The notes under the pieces were generated by a model that did not search any database, was not told the origin of the DNA, and was given only the letters and a program-made list of their open reading frames with translations. Source: Colletotrichum lupini (lineage: Eukaryota; Ascomycota; Sordariomycetes; Glomerellales; Glomerellaceae). From it: a stretch of DNA of 64,000 nt. The stretch is taken from contig NC_064680.1 in the NCBI RefSeq assembly GCF_023278565.1, positions 3,968,001 to 4,032,000 of the forward strand. The letters run 5' to 3'. Positions 35,588 to 47,630 of the stretch are shown here, piece by piece (within the stretch, counting starts at the first letter, position 1; every line of letters begins with the position of its first letter). The position numbers and the translations under genes are program-made.

Positions 35588-38500
35588 TACTAGAGGTACT
35601 AAATAGGACCGAGGTTATACCTCTACCCGCAAAACGATCCCTAAAGCCCTATATTAAAAGCTTAAAGATAATAGCGCTTACTTCGTTTATAATAATACTA
35701 AATATATCTCTAAGGATTACTTTAAAAAGCTAAAAACTATTATAGCTATTATTAATACTACTATAGGCCTTATTAAAATAGAGTCGGGTTTAAAAAACTA
35801 AAACCCTTAATAAAAATAAACTCTTAGCTAGGGAATACGTATAAAAAGGATAAAAGATTAGTAATTAATTTAATAAACTTATAAAATCTTATAGGGGGCT
35901 AGCCCCTTAAAATAGAGCTTATATTAATATTTAATAAATATAAAATTCGCTTAAGAATCTTATTTAATATAGGAGTTAATAAGTATAGATTTATAAATAA
36001 TTATATAACTTTTTTATTATAGTAGTTTTACGTAGCCCTATTTTATCAATTATAATATTTAATCCCTATTACTAGGTTTAATAAAGAGCGATTAGATAAT
36101 ATTAATATAGTATAGACCGCTAACTTATATATTAATTAATAAGTCTTTTTAAAAGTACCCCTCTTTTAGCTTAATATAAGTTACTACGACCTAATCCTAA
36201 AGTAAAAATAGTTCGAGTATTACGGGGTAAACCTTAATATTTATTATTAACGGCTAATATAGCTTAAGGACTTATTATTATAAAAAACGCCCTCTATTAT
36301 CGTTAGGGATATTAAGGACTTATATACCCCGGAAGTTATTAATATATAATACTAAATCGACGCTAACCGCTAATAGGACTTATTTAAAATAAATATAACT
36401 TATTATAACTAAAAGCTTTAGTAATAATAAGTAAAGGGTATACTAATTAAGATATTACTACGCTTATTAAAAATAATAGCTCGCTAAATATAATAATTAA
36501 ATAAGGCTAAGAATATAAAAAAAATAGAGCGTACCCTTAATAGTACTAATATTACTCCGATAGAGAGGGCTAAGTAATAAAAACTATACTTAGTAATAAT
36601 ATAAATAGATATTACTTTTATTAACGCTCTCGTTTTTAAAAAGAATTTAAAATAGAATAACGTCGAAGTAAGCTTTATATTACTCTATAAGCTTAATTAT
36701 ATTATAAAAAATAAAAAAGAGGACGTAGACCCCTTATTTAATAATAACTAGGTTATTTATAACTTTATAATAACGAACTTACTAAAGTATTTACGGCCCT
36801 AGATTAACGTTTTTAATAAGGTAGCTAGTAATATATTAGCGCTTTATAAGCTATATAATTATAAAATCGAGCTCTTAAATAGTAATAAGGAGAAGTTAAC
36901 TTATTACCCTCTATATAAATAGTTAGTACCCGAGCTAGAGGTTATAAGGGCTTATTTATTAAAGTACTTATAAAAGGGATTTATTAAGCTAAGTAATACT
37001 CCTTTTATATTACTAACGCTATTTATAAAAAAGTACGATAATAGTTTACGCTTTTATATTAACTTTTATAAGCTTAATAAAATTATTAAAAAAGACCGCT
37101 ATTTATTATTATTTATTAATAAGACCCTTATATAGCTAAGTAGGGTAAAGGTATTTACTAAACTAAATATTAAATAAGCCTTTTACTATATCCGCCTTAA
37201 CCTAGCCTCTAAAGATTTAATAACGTTTAGAAAACGCTATAGGGTATATAAATATAAAATAATACTTTTTAAGCTTTATGACGGGCCTACTACGTATTAA
37301 TAATATATAAACGAGATATTAATAAAGTACCTAAACGACTTTTATATAACGTATATAAATAATATCTTAATCTTTTTTAATAACCCCCTTTAATACTAAG
37401 AGTACGTTATTAAAATACTAAACTACTTATAAAAAGTAGGCTTATAAGCGAATATTAAAAAGTATAAATTTAGTATTACTTTTATAAAGTACCTAAGCTT
37501 CGTAGTTTTAATAAAAAGTATATAGCTAAACGAAGAGAAAGTCTTTATAATTAGGGACTAGAAGCTATTTATATTACTTAAAAGTATTTAGTTTTTCCTC
37601 GGGTTTTATAATTTTTATAAGAGATTTATAAAAGATTATAGCTACTTAACTAGGCCTTTTACGAGGCTAATAAGTAAAAAAGTTCTTTTTAACTTTAATA
37701 CTAACTACGAAACGGCCTTTAAAGCTATAAAGCTAGTATTAATATTAGTACCTATCCTCTATTATTTTAAACTAGAGCTACTAATATAGCTAAAAACTAA
37801 TACTTTTAACTTAGTATATACTAAAGTATTATTATAATAATAAGAAAATAACGGGTTATAATACTTAATAACCTTTTATTTAAAAATAATAAGTAGCGCA
37901 GAGCTTAATTACGCTATTTATAATAAAAAAATACTAATAATAGTACTATGCTTAAAAGAATAGTGCGCAGAGCTTATAAATTACGAGTATAAGTTCGACG
38001 TTATTATAAATTATTAGCTACTACTATTTTTTATAACTAAGCGCCTACTTAACTTATAATAAGCCCGCTAGGTTAGTATATTAGTAAACTTTAATTTTTA
38101 AATTTATTATTACTTAGGGAAAGAGAACGTACTAACTAACGCCCTATTATAAAAAATAAAGGATATTTATACTTAATAAGTACTAAAAAAGGCTAATAAG
38201 ACCTAAGTCCTCTTATTACTAAGACTACTATCCCCTAATATTATAATAGAGCTACGGACGCTATTAAGTACCGTAATTAGTTAATTATAGCTTATAATTA
38301 GCTCGTTTTTATTAAAAAACGAGCTTTAAGGGTACTTATTAATAAAAAAGATTTTAAAGCTTAATAAAGACCTTATTATAGCGTCCCTTATATTAATACG
38401 AGCGCTAGTAACTAAAGGGCGCGAGTATTAGTTTATTTAAAATAACGGATTATTAATAATAAATAAAAAGCTCGTAGTACTTAAAAAAGAGAACCTTTAT

Positions 38501-39975
38501 ATTATAATTATCCACAAGGTCTATAAATAAAAACTCCTCGCTTACTTAGGGTATAATAAGGTTATAAAAATAATTAAATAATAATATTATTAGCTAGGCC
38601 TAATAGTAAATACTTATTAATATATATAAAACTACTATACTTATTACTAATTATAAAAGCCGCGTAATAAGCCCCTAAAAGAGCTAAGGCTACTTCTAAT
38701 ACCTAACTACTCGTAATAACATATTTCTACTAACTTTATAACTATCCTTGTTAATTAAATCTTTTTTAATAATATTTAAGTAATAATAAACTATCTAAAT
38801 AAGAGGGTAATATTTATTTTTTATTATAAAACTATTATAATAAAAAATATAAGTTAAATATTTTACGAACGGGTACTACTTATCTTCGGCTTACTAAAGA
38901 TTATTATATCGGACCGAGGCCCCTAATTTATTTCTAATTTTTAAAGGGAGCTTTATAAAATTTACGGAGTTAAGTTATAACTATTAACAGCTAATTATCC
39001 CTAAATAGACGGCTAAATAGAGGTACTAAACTAATATATTTTATAATAATTAAAACTACTAATTAATTAATATTAAGATAATTAAAGTAATATATTACTT
39101 ATAATTAACTTTATTTATACTACCTAGCCTAGTAAAACTATAGGGCTATTATTATATAAAATAGAATTTAGTTATTAATTACGGCTCTTTTTTAATTAAT
39201 TTAAACGAACCCGCTAATTCGGTTTTATAAAAAAAAAGCTAAATTATATTAATATATAATATATAACCTAAGGGATATATAAGGCCTAAGAGACTGCTAA
39301 GGGTAATATAAAAGTCGCTTAGGTATAACATAAGAAGTATACTAACCGCTATTAATACCCGGACGACTTAAAGCTAAGAAACTAAGTTTTTATTAATACT
39401 TCGTATTAAAAATCCGCTAACGTAAATAAGTTATAATAGCTATAAGCCGGGCTATAGTTTATTATTAGTACTAAATAGGGGGGTATATAGATTATAGAAC
39501 TATTAATAAGTAGCTAAGTATACCTAATCTCTTACCTAAATAAACTAAAAAAGGCCGCTAATAACCTACTACCCGAGTAAAACTAAGACCTACTACTATT
39601 AATTATTAATAATAATAACGAACTAGAGTACGAGGTCTTAGAGATTATTAAATTATATTTATATAAAAAGAAATTATAATACTAAGTAAATTAGAAAAGG
39701 TATAATACGGATCCGATTTAGTACGACGTAAAGAGCTTTAAGTATATATTAATAGCGCTCTAAGCGTTTTATTATTAATATTTAATTATTAAGGGCCCGT
39801 TACGGAACTTAAATATATAAATAAAGCCGCTATAGCTAGCGATTTGCTATTACTAAAGGATAACGATAATATAATAATAATAATTATAGTTATAAATTCG
39901 CTAAAATAAGGGGTAATTTAAAGGTTTATTTTTTAGTATTACGGATAGCGCCCTTTAATATAAAAGGGGGGGTAA

Positions 39976-40198
39976 TATTATAGTAATAAGTACTAAGGTC
40001 CTATAGGCCCTATAGCTTAGCCTTAGGCTACGAGGCTAAGCTTTTAATAGTTACGTAACGAGCTAGACCGCTAGGCCTAAAGGGCTAGCCTACTAACTTC
40101 TACTTATTATTCTATTTTTTCCCTCTTTATATTAAGTCTTTAGTTAATTAAGTTAATATAATAACGTTCTGACCTACCTCGAGTTCCCTTTTATAATA
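39976..40198 (+). repeat. Gypsy 3' LTR
   Basis: 223-bp direct repeat of 33,261-33,479; differs mainly by C/T and G/A changes and a few short gaps. Preceded by the polypurine tract. Confidence 0.88.
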
Positions 40199-41194
40199 TA
40201 AAGGGGGGGCTTATTAATAAGTATATTAATATAAGCCTTATTCTTATTACTTAGTATAACTATTATTTATATTAATAATTAATATTCCTCGTTATTAAAC
40301 TTATTATTATTATTATTATAATTACGGTCCTTAACTTACTTCTACTTAGCCCTAAATATAATATTAAAATTAATATAATAAATATAAAGTTATTACTAAA
40401 CGTTTAAAAACTATTCGTTTAGTATAGCTTTTATTTATTTATCGTAATTTATAATAATAATAATAAGATAACAGACTAAGTATTAGTTTATAAGTTAGTA
40501 AATACTTATTAAAAGAAACTAAAAACTTTTTAATCTCTTATTATTAATAAAGCTAAACATAGTATTATAAATAAATTTAAAATAGGTCTACTTAGTAATT
40601 TAAAAAAAGGGAGCTTAAAGTAATTAGTATTATAAGTATTATCGAAGCTAATTACTTTAAAAAGTTATTTTTATATTTAGAAATAGTAAGGAAAGGACTA
40701 AATAAGGCTAATAAAGCGGTTTAGCTCGTCGTCTACCTATTTTATTATATATAAAATATCTTACTTATTAAATAACTTAATTAATACTATAATTAACGAG
40801 TATTTAGCTAGTTTTGTTTTAGTTTATACGAGCCTTAGTATTATAAATATTTTATTAAATAAATAAAGATTTTAAAAACTATTTTTAAATAATAATACGT
40901 ATATCCCGAGCTTAAATCCTAACTTATTAGTTTATAATTTTAATAATATCCTTAACTACTTTACTAAGCTTATAATATAAAGGGTATATAAAGGCTTTAA
41001 AACTAGGGTTATAATTATATTATTTATACTAGGGGTCTAAATAATAACGTAATAATTACTTATTCTCTTTTTAAGCTTTAATAATAACTTATTATTTATA
41101 ACCGCATTTTTAAATTTATATTATTAAATATTAACGCTTTTTATAAGCCTAGGCTTATTAAACTAATTATATTAAAAAGTATATTAAATAATTT

Positions 41195-42358
41195 CCCCCC
41201 GACGGAGTAATTTGCCAGGGCCGTACCGTGTATTACGTATTAGGGAAAACTAGGTATATTGCGCTCTATACCTAACTACTAATTAAAATTAACTAACTCA
41301 ACCGTTATCTTTTTTTTATTAATAGCTCCTAACCTTTTACTACGTAATTCTAGCCGCCTATAGGGCGAGCTTTACCTACTCTAACGCGCATAGGACCTCC
41401 TAGTACTAGCCCGCGTAAGTAGCTAGGTTTAGTATAATTTATTCTTTTATATAGGTATTATCGTTACCCAGGGGGTCCCGTAAGAGCTATTTAAGGCGCC
41501 GGCTTATTACCCTAACCCTATATACCTCCGGCCCGTTTATTATAGCTATTATAGCTAGGCTAGTATCGATATACTAAATCTTAATATCTATACTAGCCCG
41601 GCTATCTATAGCGCTTATAATATTACCTAGCTAAATTCCGTACTACTAGAAAGTACTTCGCTACTTCTTAAGCGTACTTATATTAGTTACGATAGCTATA
41701 GCGTCGAGCTAGCTAAAGAGGGCGCCTAGCCTAAGAGGGGCAGACTTATTAATAGGCATCTTTAGAGAGTTCTAGCCTACTAATTACTAACTATATACTA
41801 AGAGTAGAATAGTAGTTTATATATTAATAAGTTTGTTTAGTAGATTTATTTAGTAGATTTATTTAGTTTAAATAGAGAGTAGCTTTGGGCGATATTAGAA
41901 GCGATAAGAATAAAAAGAATCTTTATGAGTTCTAATACGAAGAGTAGTAGATATTAGCTTATTTAGCCCTTTCTTTAGAAACCTCTACGTCGCTATTAAA
42001 GTTTAGAACCTCTACGGTTAAGGGCCGCCTCTAACTATTACGGCTAACTATAGCGGCCGACTATTGCGGCTAATTATTACGGCCGACCTCTGCCGTTAAC
42101 CTTTCTAGCTGGCGCCGCTACGTAAGTATATTGCTTAGCCTATTGTTAGTAAGTAGCCGAAGAGGGCAGCTTGCCTATCCCGAATTGAATAGCGGTTTTC
42201 GTATTAAAATTACTATATTACGTTAAGCGCGTACTTAGGATATATTGCGCATATTATATAATTAAAAAGTGTACTATATCGTGTGATTTCCCTTAAAAGC
42301 GTGATCCCGTTAAGGTCAATCTTTTATACTTATAAAGCCGGAAAAAAAAAACCACCAC
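41195..42358. mobile_element. 1.16-kb insertion with 14-bp target duplication, family unknown
   Basis: Splits MULE copy 2. The 14 bases atattaaataattt occur directly before it (41,181-41,194) and directly after it (42,359-42,372), while MULE copy 1 has them once. The insert starts ccccccgacggagt and ends gccgg, ten A, ccaccac. Long target duplication plus an A-tract near one end suggests target-primed reverse transcription, as for LINE or SINE-like units. It is clearly richer in G+C than its surroundings (gcgccggc, gcggccgac) and less affected by RIP. No long frame and no recognised domain; a non-autonomous element is likely. Confidence 0.72.
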
Positions 42359-43377
42359 ATATTAAATAATTTAGCCTCGAGCTTTATATTTATTCCGTTT
42401 TATAACATTAAATTTATTAGTTTTTATAAAGTTATTAACTTAGTTAAAAAGGGTATTATAAGTTTATTCTAAATTACTAAGAATTAATAAGTTTAGGATT
42501 TAGGTTATAAAAAGAGAAGAGGATCGGTTATTTAAAATATAATAAGAAGTTATAGTTTAAAAAAACGCTTTATTTTAAATAGAGGATAGTTATAGGAGTA
42601 AATAAAGTAATAAGTTAACTTAAGGACCTTATATTTATTATTATTAACGGATATATTTTTATTATTAAAGTAGTATTATTATTAATTATTAATTAGTCCT
42701 AATAACCTATTTAATAAGTTAAAGAGTATTACTAAACTACTTTATTATAAAATAAAAAGGTTATTAAGACTATTTATTAAGGGGAGAGGGGTTATATTTT
42801 AAAAAAAGTTATAAGAGGGGAGTTTGCTAAGTTTTTATTATTTTTTTAGAGAAATAATAAGTAAAATATAATATAAGCTCTATATTAAGGTAATTATTTA
42901 TAAAAGGTTACGTATTTTATAATATATTAATTAAGAGCTTAATAATAAAGTTACGGTATTTTTTAAAATTATTAACTTTATAAAATTAGTTAATACTAAG
43001 GTAACTACTTTTTAAAAAAAGAGATAATAATAATTAATTAGATAATAATAAGAGGCCGTAATTAATTAATAATTATTTTTATAAAGGGGAAAGTCTTTTA
43101 GTAGGGGTATTATTTTAAAATTAGTTTTAAAAAACGTTTTTAATTTTAATTATAAAAGCTATTATAAATAAATACTATAAATTAAACTTCGAGACTTAAT
43201 AATATAACCTAAATATAAAGGGAATAAAAGAATAAAAGCTTAGGATATTTTATAAGTATTTAGTAGAATTTAACTATATTAATAATTTTTTCTTTAAATT
43301 AATTAAAAAGTAGAATAGTAACGCCCGTATAAGAGCGACGCCCGTATATTAATTTATAACGCCCGTATATTAATTCC

Positions 43378-44745
43378 TTTGTAATAATAGTATTAAACGT
43401 TTATATTATTATAAAAAAATATAATAATTAATCTTAGGATCTTTACTAATCGCCAATTTCTATTATTCTATATATTTTTAACTTCTTAAGCCTCGTACTC
43501 TCTATAATTTCTAAATAGCTTCTTTCCTTAACTTACTTCTTTTAAAGTAATATTTTATAAAAATAATTAAAAATAAACGCTAAATAGTTCGTAAAAGAGC
43601 TATATAAGCTATTAAAAATCGTATAGGCTATTAAGTATAGTTAACGAAGTTAAGCCCTCTTTTTTATAAAATTATAAGCTTTAAAAACTTATTAAAAATA
43701 CTACTTATTACTCATACTTAGTAAAGCTAAATATTTTAAAAATCTTTTTTTTTATAACTTCTTAGTACCCTATTTTAGATTTTTTAAGTAGTTTTTTTTT
43801 GTAACTTAATTATAATTAAGTAATTATTACTTATTAGCAATCCCTTTTGTTACTTAATTCATTTTTTAAAATTAATAATCGCGTACTAAGATCTTAATAT
43901 AAAAAAGAGCTCCTTAGCGGCCCTTTAAAAAATTCTTTTCCTTTCTTCTTAAAGCCGTATTTTTTTAGCCTTTTTTTAAGTCAATTATAATTTTAATAAG
44001 AAGTCGTAAAACTATTTTAGGGTAGCTACTTTCTTTTTAAATTAATTTCTAAGATTTATAATATTCTTAACTCGATATTATTAAAATTTTAAAATCCTTT
44101 CCTCTTTTATTAAACCGTTCTTTATATTATATTTTTAAATAATACTTAGAGGGTAGTTAAGAAGGCTATAAAGAAGTTATTTAAATTATAAGCTTTAAGG
44201 CCGTATTTATAAAATCCTTATAATATTAGGCCTTTTTATATATTATAAATCTCTTAATTTTATAACTCTTATATAAGTTCTTATTATACTTATTAAGAAT
44301 ATTTATATTTAAAGATCCTTTTTTCTAATTATGTAGTACTTTTTTATATTATACTTTCGAGCTCGTCCGTTACGCTAATTAATTAGGTAAGTAATCGCTA
44401 CGTAAGTATTTCTTTTTATTAATTTAACTAGTTAATTTTTAATTATAAGCTAGTTATAAAAAAGTTATTTAATAAAAAAGCTACTTAAAATAATAATAAA
44501 AAGCTAGTTACTTAAGCTATTTTATCAATTAACGTAATTTAATATCATAAACGTCGACTTTTATAAGTAATAAAGGGCTATAATTACTTAATTCCGTATA
44601 GTATTTAAAAATTACCTCTTTTTTTATTTACTTTTATAAAATTAATTAATATAAATCTCCTATCTTATATAGTATTAAAAAGTCGTTTTTTTACGTAATA
44701 AAATACTTTACTAATCTACGATAATAGAATTTAATTACTAATTAA
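43378..44745 (-). mobile_element. Copia internal segment 3 (5' part, gag side)
   Basis: 1.37 kb between MULE copy 2 and the right LTR. By position this is the 5' untranslated and gag region on the minus strand. RIP-mutated; nothing readable. Confidence 0.6.
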
Positions 44746-44948
44746 TATTAATATCTTTATTATAGGGTAGTTAATTCGAACCGTAAGTTAATAAAGAGAT
44801 TAATTAAATTATATAAATATTTATATAAGTATAAAAAAGAGGTTCTAACCGTAGGTTAGGCTAGCTATAATAATTATAAATAGGGCCCCTAATTAGCCCC
44901 TGCGTAGTCGGCCGTATGCCGCGGTCGAATTAGACTTCTAATCCGATA
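44746..44948 (-). repeat. Copia 5' LTR (right copy), distal half nearly RIP-free
   Basis: 203-bp partner of 22352-22554. Its outer half keeps gcccctgcgtagtcggccgtatgccgcggtcg where the left copy has only A/T-rich derivatives, so RIP fades toward the right border. Followed by the duplication agaac (44,949-44,953). Confidence 0.88.
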
Positions 44949-44953
44949 AGAAC

Positions 44954-46102
44954 GAAAGCCTAAGCGCTTTCATTTATAGGAGCCTAACCCGCCAGAACTC
45001 CGCCAACACTCGGTTGCCTAAAGAAAAGCAGAGGAAGTCGGCAGCATTGAGTCTAATATAGCCGAGGACACATCCAATCGCACTTGATCCTTGATGCAAC
45101 ATGCCGGTTTGATATATTAAAATGCAGAACGAGACCACCAACATTGGATGTGCGGTGTCTTCCAACCACTTAGCTTGTCTGCCGGCCACACTTGAGGTCG
45201 CCTTGCCTGCCCCCAAGCCGCATCTCACCGAAAACCCCATAACTCCATCGGCATTATGATTGGCTTGAGGTGTTTTGGCCAGAAGCTAGTTAACAGCTAA
45301 GGTCCGAGGCCGACCGCTCTAATGCACACTTCGACATGACCATTGGCCGATGGAAGCGCGAACAATGTGCTGAGGTTGGCGTCAGGCTTTAGGTACCATT
45401 CGACACGTAAGATTGGATCTCTACGCCTGGCTTCCAAGCCAGTGTCGGCGAGTTTATCCTCACCATTTCCAACACCATACTACGCCTTTCTACCAGTACC
45501 TCAACTTAATAGGTTATCTGATGCTATATCGCGTAAGTTGTTCGTCATGTTATCGAACCAACAGCGCTACCTTTCATAGTGAATGGAAATTGGAGAACTA
45601 ACGTCAGGGCATTTCTCATCATTCGTACTCTGTGACTATATCATGTGAGACTTGCGCCCTGCTTTGAAATTGTCCCATTCAGTCCTTCATATCCTTCCGG
45701 GACAAAGCAAGACCCCAGTACTGCCCTATGTCATTTTGAGCCGTTCGCCGAGCCTTTTCAATAACATTAATCAGCGCTTTACGCACCCTGTCCATTCTGA
45801 GTTGTAAATGATCATTTTGGAACTCGGAGTGACCCCTTTAAGCCAGTGCAGGTGTGTAAGCAACGGAGTTGATGGAACTCATGTGCGAGGCCGCTGCAAC
45901 ACTGGGACTGAATGGCGGGGAAAAGATTTTGCATTCCTCGAATTCTAAGGACGTCTCACTCGGTCATAGTAGCTTACAACGCTGTGAGTTTCGTTTCGTT
46001 TCCTGGTTGCTTTCTTTCGTCTGAACGGCACATGGAGGGGGGCACATTGCTGACTAGGTTGTAGTCCATACTTTTGGCAGCGTCAGCTTGGATATTGACG
46101 CA
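44954..46102. other. Right flank of the repeat block, no gene seen
   Basis: About 1.15 kb of normal base composition. A minus-strand frame at 44,974-45,240 (88 codons) has a possible membrane segment but no recognisable domain and is not accepted as a gene. Confidence 0.5.
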
Positions 46103-46825
46103 ATGAACAATTACGACCAAGAAGCCCCTCATGAGTATGAGCTCTTTGAACAAGTCGACCAAGGGGGGTTCCATTTCGAAGACGGGAGCAATATGAATGC
46201 CGAGAATTTACCTTTTCAGGATAGGGGCCATCACTTGGGCATCCCAATGTTCGGTGGATCAACCGATGATTCACACAACCCCATGTCCTTCGTCCCCATT
46301 TCCGGAACTGCACCCTCAGGATATTAGACTCCTGAGGGTGGATGGTCGCAGAACGAGAGTCACTGTCCCGACGTGCGACCATCGCAGGTTCCAGAAGAGT
46401 GGAAGTTACAAGACGAAGAAGCAATGATGTTGGCTGAACGTACAATGGAGGAAACCAAGTATGAATGTAGCAAATGTGGGAAAGGCTTCCCTAGACAACA
46501 CAGGCTCAAGTAGGTCGTGGGGTTCCCAGTACTGCGTTTGGGATGGAAGTAGAGCTAATAATGATACAGCAAACATATGAAAACACATACAAAGCCATAC
46601 AAGTGTCTATTCAGCACGCCGAGAGCCACTCTTGATCGATGCCCCGCCGAGTTTGCGGAGAAGAAAGACCTCCTTCGTCACCGAAACACCAACCACGTGA
46701 GAGTCGACGGACCATACAAGTGCCCTGACTGCGGGGAAGAACTAGGAAGGTCAGACTATGTATCGCGTCACCTCAATGAGTCTTGCCGCATGAGAAAAGG
46801 TGGTAAACAGGCGCCGTGTAGGTAA
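46103..46825 (+). pseudogene. C2H2 zinc-finger protein gene with one in-frame stop
   Basis: Exons 46103-46509 and 46570-46825 joined by a 60-nt intron (gtaggt...atacag). The frame would encode about 220 residues, but codon 75 is TAG (46,325-46,327). Reading on in the same frame gives coherent sequence (TPEGGWSQNES...) into a classical finger YECSKCGKGF...HMKTH that spans the intron junction, then a degenerate second finger (YKCLFSTP...CPAEF...HRNTNH) and a third (YKCPDCGEEL...HLNESC). So the stop is probably a recent CAG-to-TAG change, or I have missed an intron. The N-terminus is acidic. The gene may continue through a donor-like gtaagg at 46,823. DNA-binding regulator type; target unknown. 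Confidence 0.65.
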
Positions 46826-47630
46826 GGCAAGTCTTGGTGGTGGACTTCATACTTCTGGAGTTACCTTACTTCGCGATTCCTTGTTTCCAACTTCATTCTT
46901 CATTCTCGCCGGACCTGCGCTGCTCTTACATTCCTCGGTTGACATTCCCCGTAACGGTCTTGGCAATCTTTCCCAAATGAGTTTTCAGGAAGTCGCTCGA
47001 TCAGTTGTTCGTGTGCTGGCCCCTACACTCTTTAGAACCCGTAGCATTGATTCAATGGCTCTTCCAACCTCCCTCAGGCATACGTCGTGTTCTTCTTGTT
47101 GATTCGTGATCTGAACAGTCAGCCAGCCGACGCAGGTAGGAAGCAAGCCCCACCACCTCACTGCCTGCGGCAAGACGCAGTTTGACGAACATGCCCTCGA
47201 TCCGGGCCTCTGGTAGCTCGTACTAGCAACAACTTTAATCTAGTCAATGTTAGCGCAAAGATAGCCGCGAGCGGAAAAACGCATGGCATGATGCGCATTA
47301 TTTCGGGCAGTGATCATGATCATTCATTGGACGGAGCCGAGAGCGGAAAGAGGATGTCTCAGGACTGGCAAGTTCATTGGTCGTGCAGGAATGTCAACTT
47401 CCATCGTCAGATGAGCGCCGAGAGCCGGAGACGCCAGCCGCAAACAGAGGTGTAGAAGTAAACAGAGGCTGCTTTTGATGCGATGATATGTGGCAAAATG
47501 GAAACATGGTCAACAAATCTTCAAAATCACCCATTCCAATGTTGCGGATCTTAAATAGCGGGGTTTGCCCGCGGAAGCCAAGGACTCTGTTGCTCCATCG
47601 TCGTAAGGATTCCTTGACCAAAGATCAAAG
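46826..47630. other. Intergenic region and promoter of the tannase-family gene
   Basis: About 800 bases. TATA-like cttaaatag near 47,549, about 80 bases before the next ATG. No supported gene. Confidence 0.5.

Larger units (their letters stand above)
33261..40198 (+). mobile_element. Ty3/Gypsy LTR retrotransposon, RIP-inactivated, nested in MULE copy 2
   Basis: 6.94 kb with direct LTRs at 33,261-33,479 and 39,976-40,198 and a target duplication (a)taaa on both sides (33,256-33,260 and 40,198-40,202). A polypurine tract (aaaggggggg) precedes the 3' LTR. Conceptual plus-strand translation: Gypsy reverse transcriptase at 37,130-37,700 (FTKLNIK*AFYYIRL, then FRKRYRVYKYKI, FLGFYNFYKRFIKDY), RNase H about 37,750-38,050, integrase zinc finger about 38,510-38,700 and core about 38,900-39,030 (ISDRGP, then ANYP*IDG). 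The polymerase motif YLDD reads YINN (37,352-37,363), a direct effect of G-to-A change. No frame survives. Confidence 0.9.
31826..43377 (-). mobile_element. MULE transposon, copy 2 (inverted), split by two later insertions
   Basis: Reverse complement of copy 1: 42,373-43,377 matches its left end (for example the block read as ggaattaatatacgggcg on the minus strand), 40,203-41,194 its next part, and 31,826-33,260 its right end. Once the Gypsy element (33,261-40,198) and the 1.16-kb unit (41,195-42,358) are removed, about 3.4 kb remain, the same length as copy 1. Both copies are RIP-mutated, but at partly different sites. Confidence 0.85.
22352..44948 (-). mobile_element. Outer Ty1/Copia LTR retrotransposon, RIP-inactivated, with nested insertions
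   Basis: Bounded by two direct 203-bp LTRs and by the duplication agaac at 22347-22351 and 44949-44953. LTR ends read on the minus strand as TATCGG/TATTAG...AATA, that is TGTCGG...AACA after RIP. Removing the nested units leaves about 7.6 kb of Copia sequence in three pieces (22,555-26,747; 30,183-31,825; 43,378-44,745). On the minus strand, conceptual translation through stops at 25,800-26,200 gives an integrase segment (like EFRKN...VERY...FKAINDS..GPNGLIPTLL), and at about 24,400-24,650 a reverse-transcriptase end like TDDILGLF, KAGF, TPLVFNSG, both typical of fungal Copia. No frame is intact. CpA and TpG are almost absent, as expected after RIP. Confidence 0.85.

Noticed and set aside
44974..45240. 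88-codon minus-strand frame at the right border of the repeat block
   Set aside because: No family resemblance, no supporting exon structure; might be chance.
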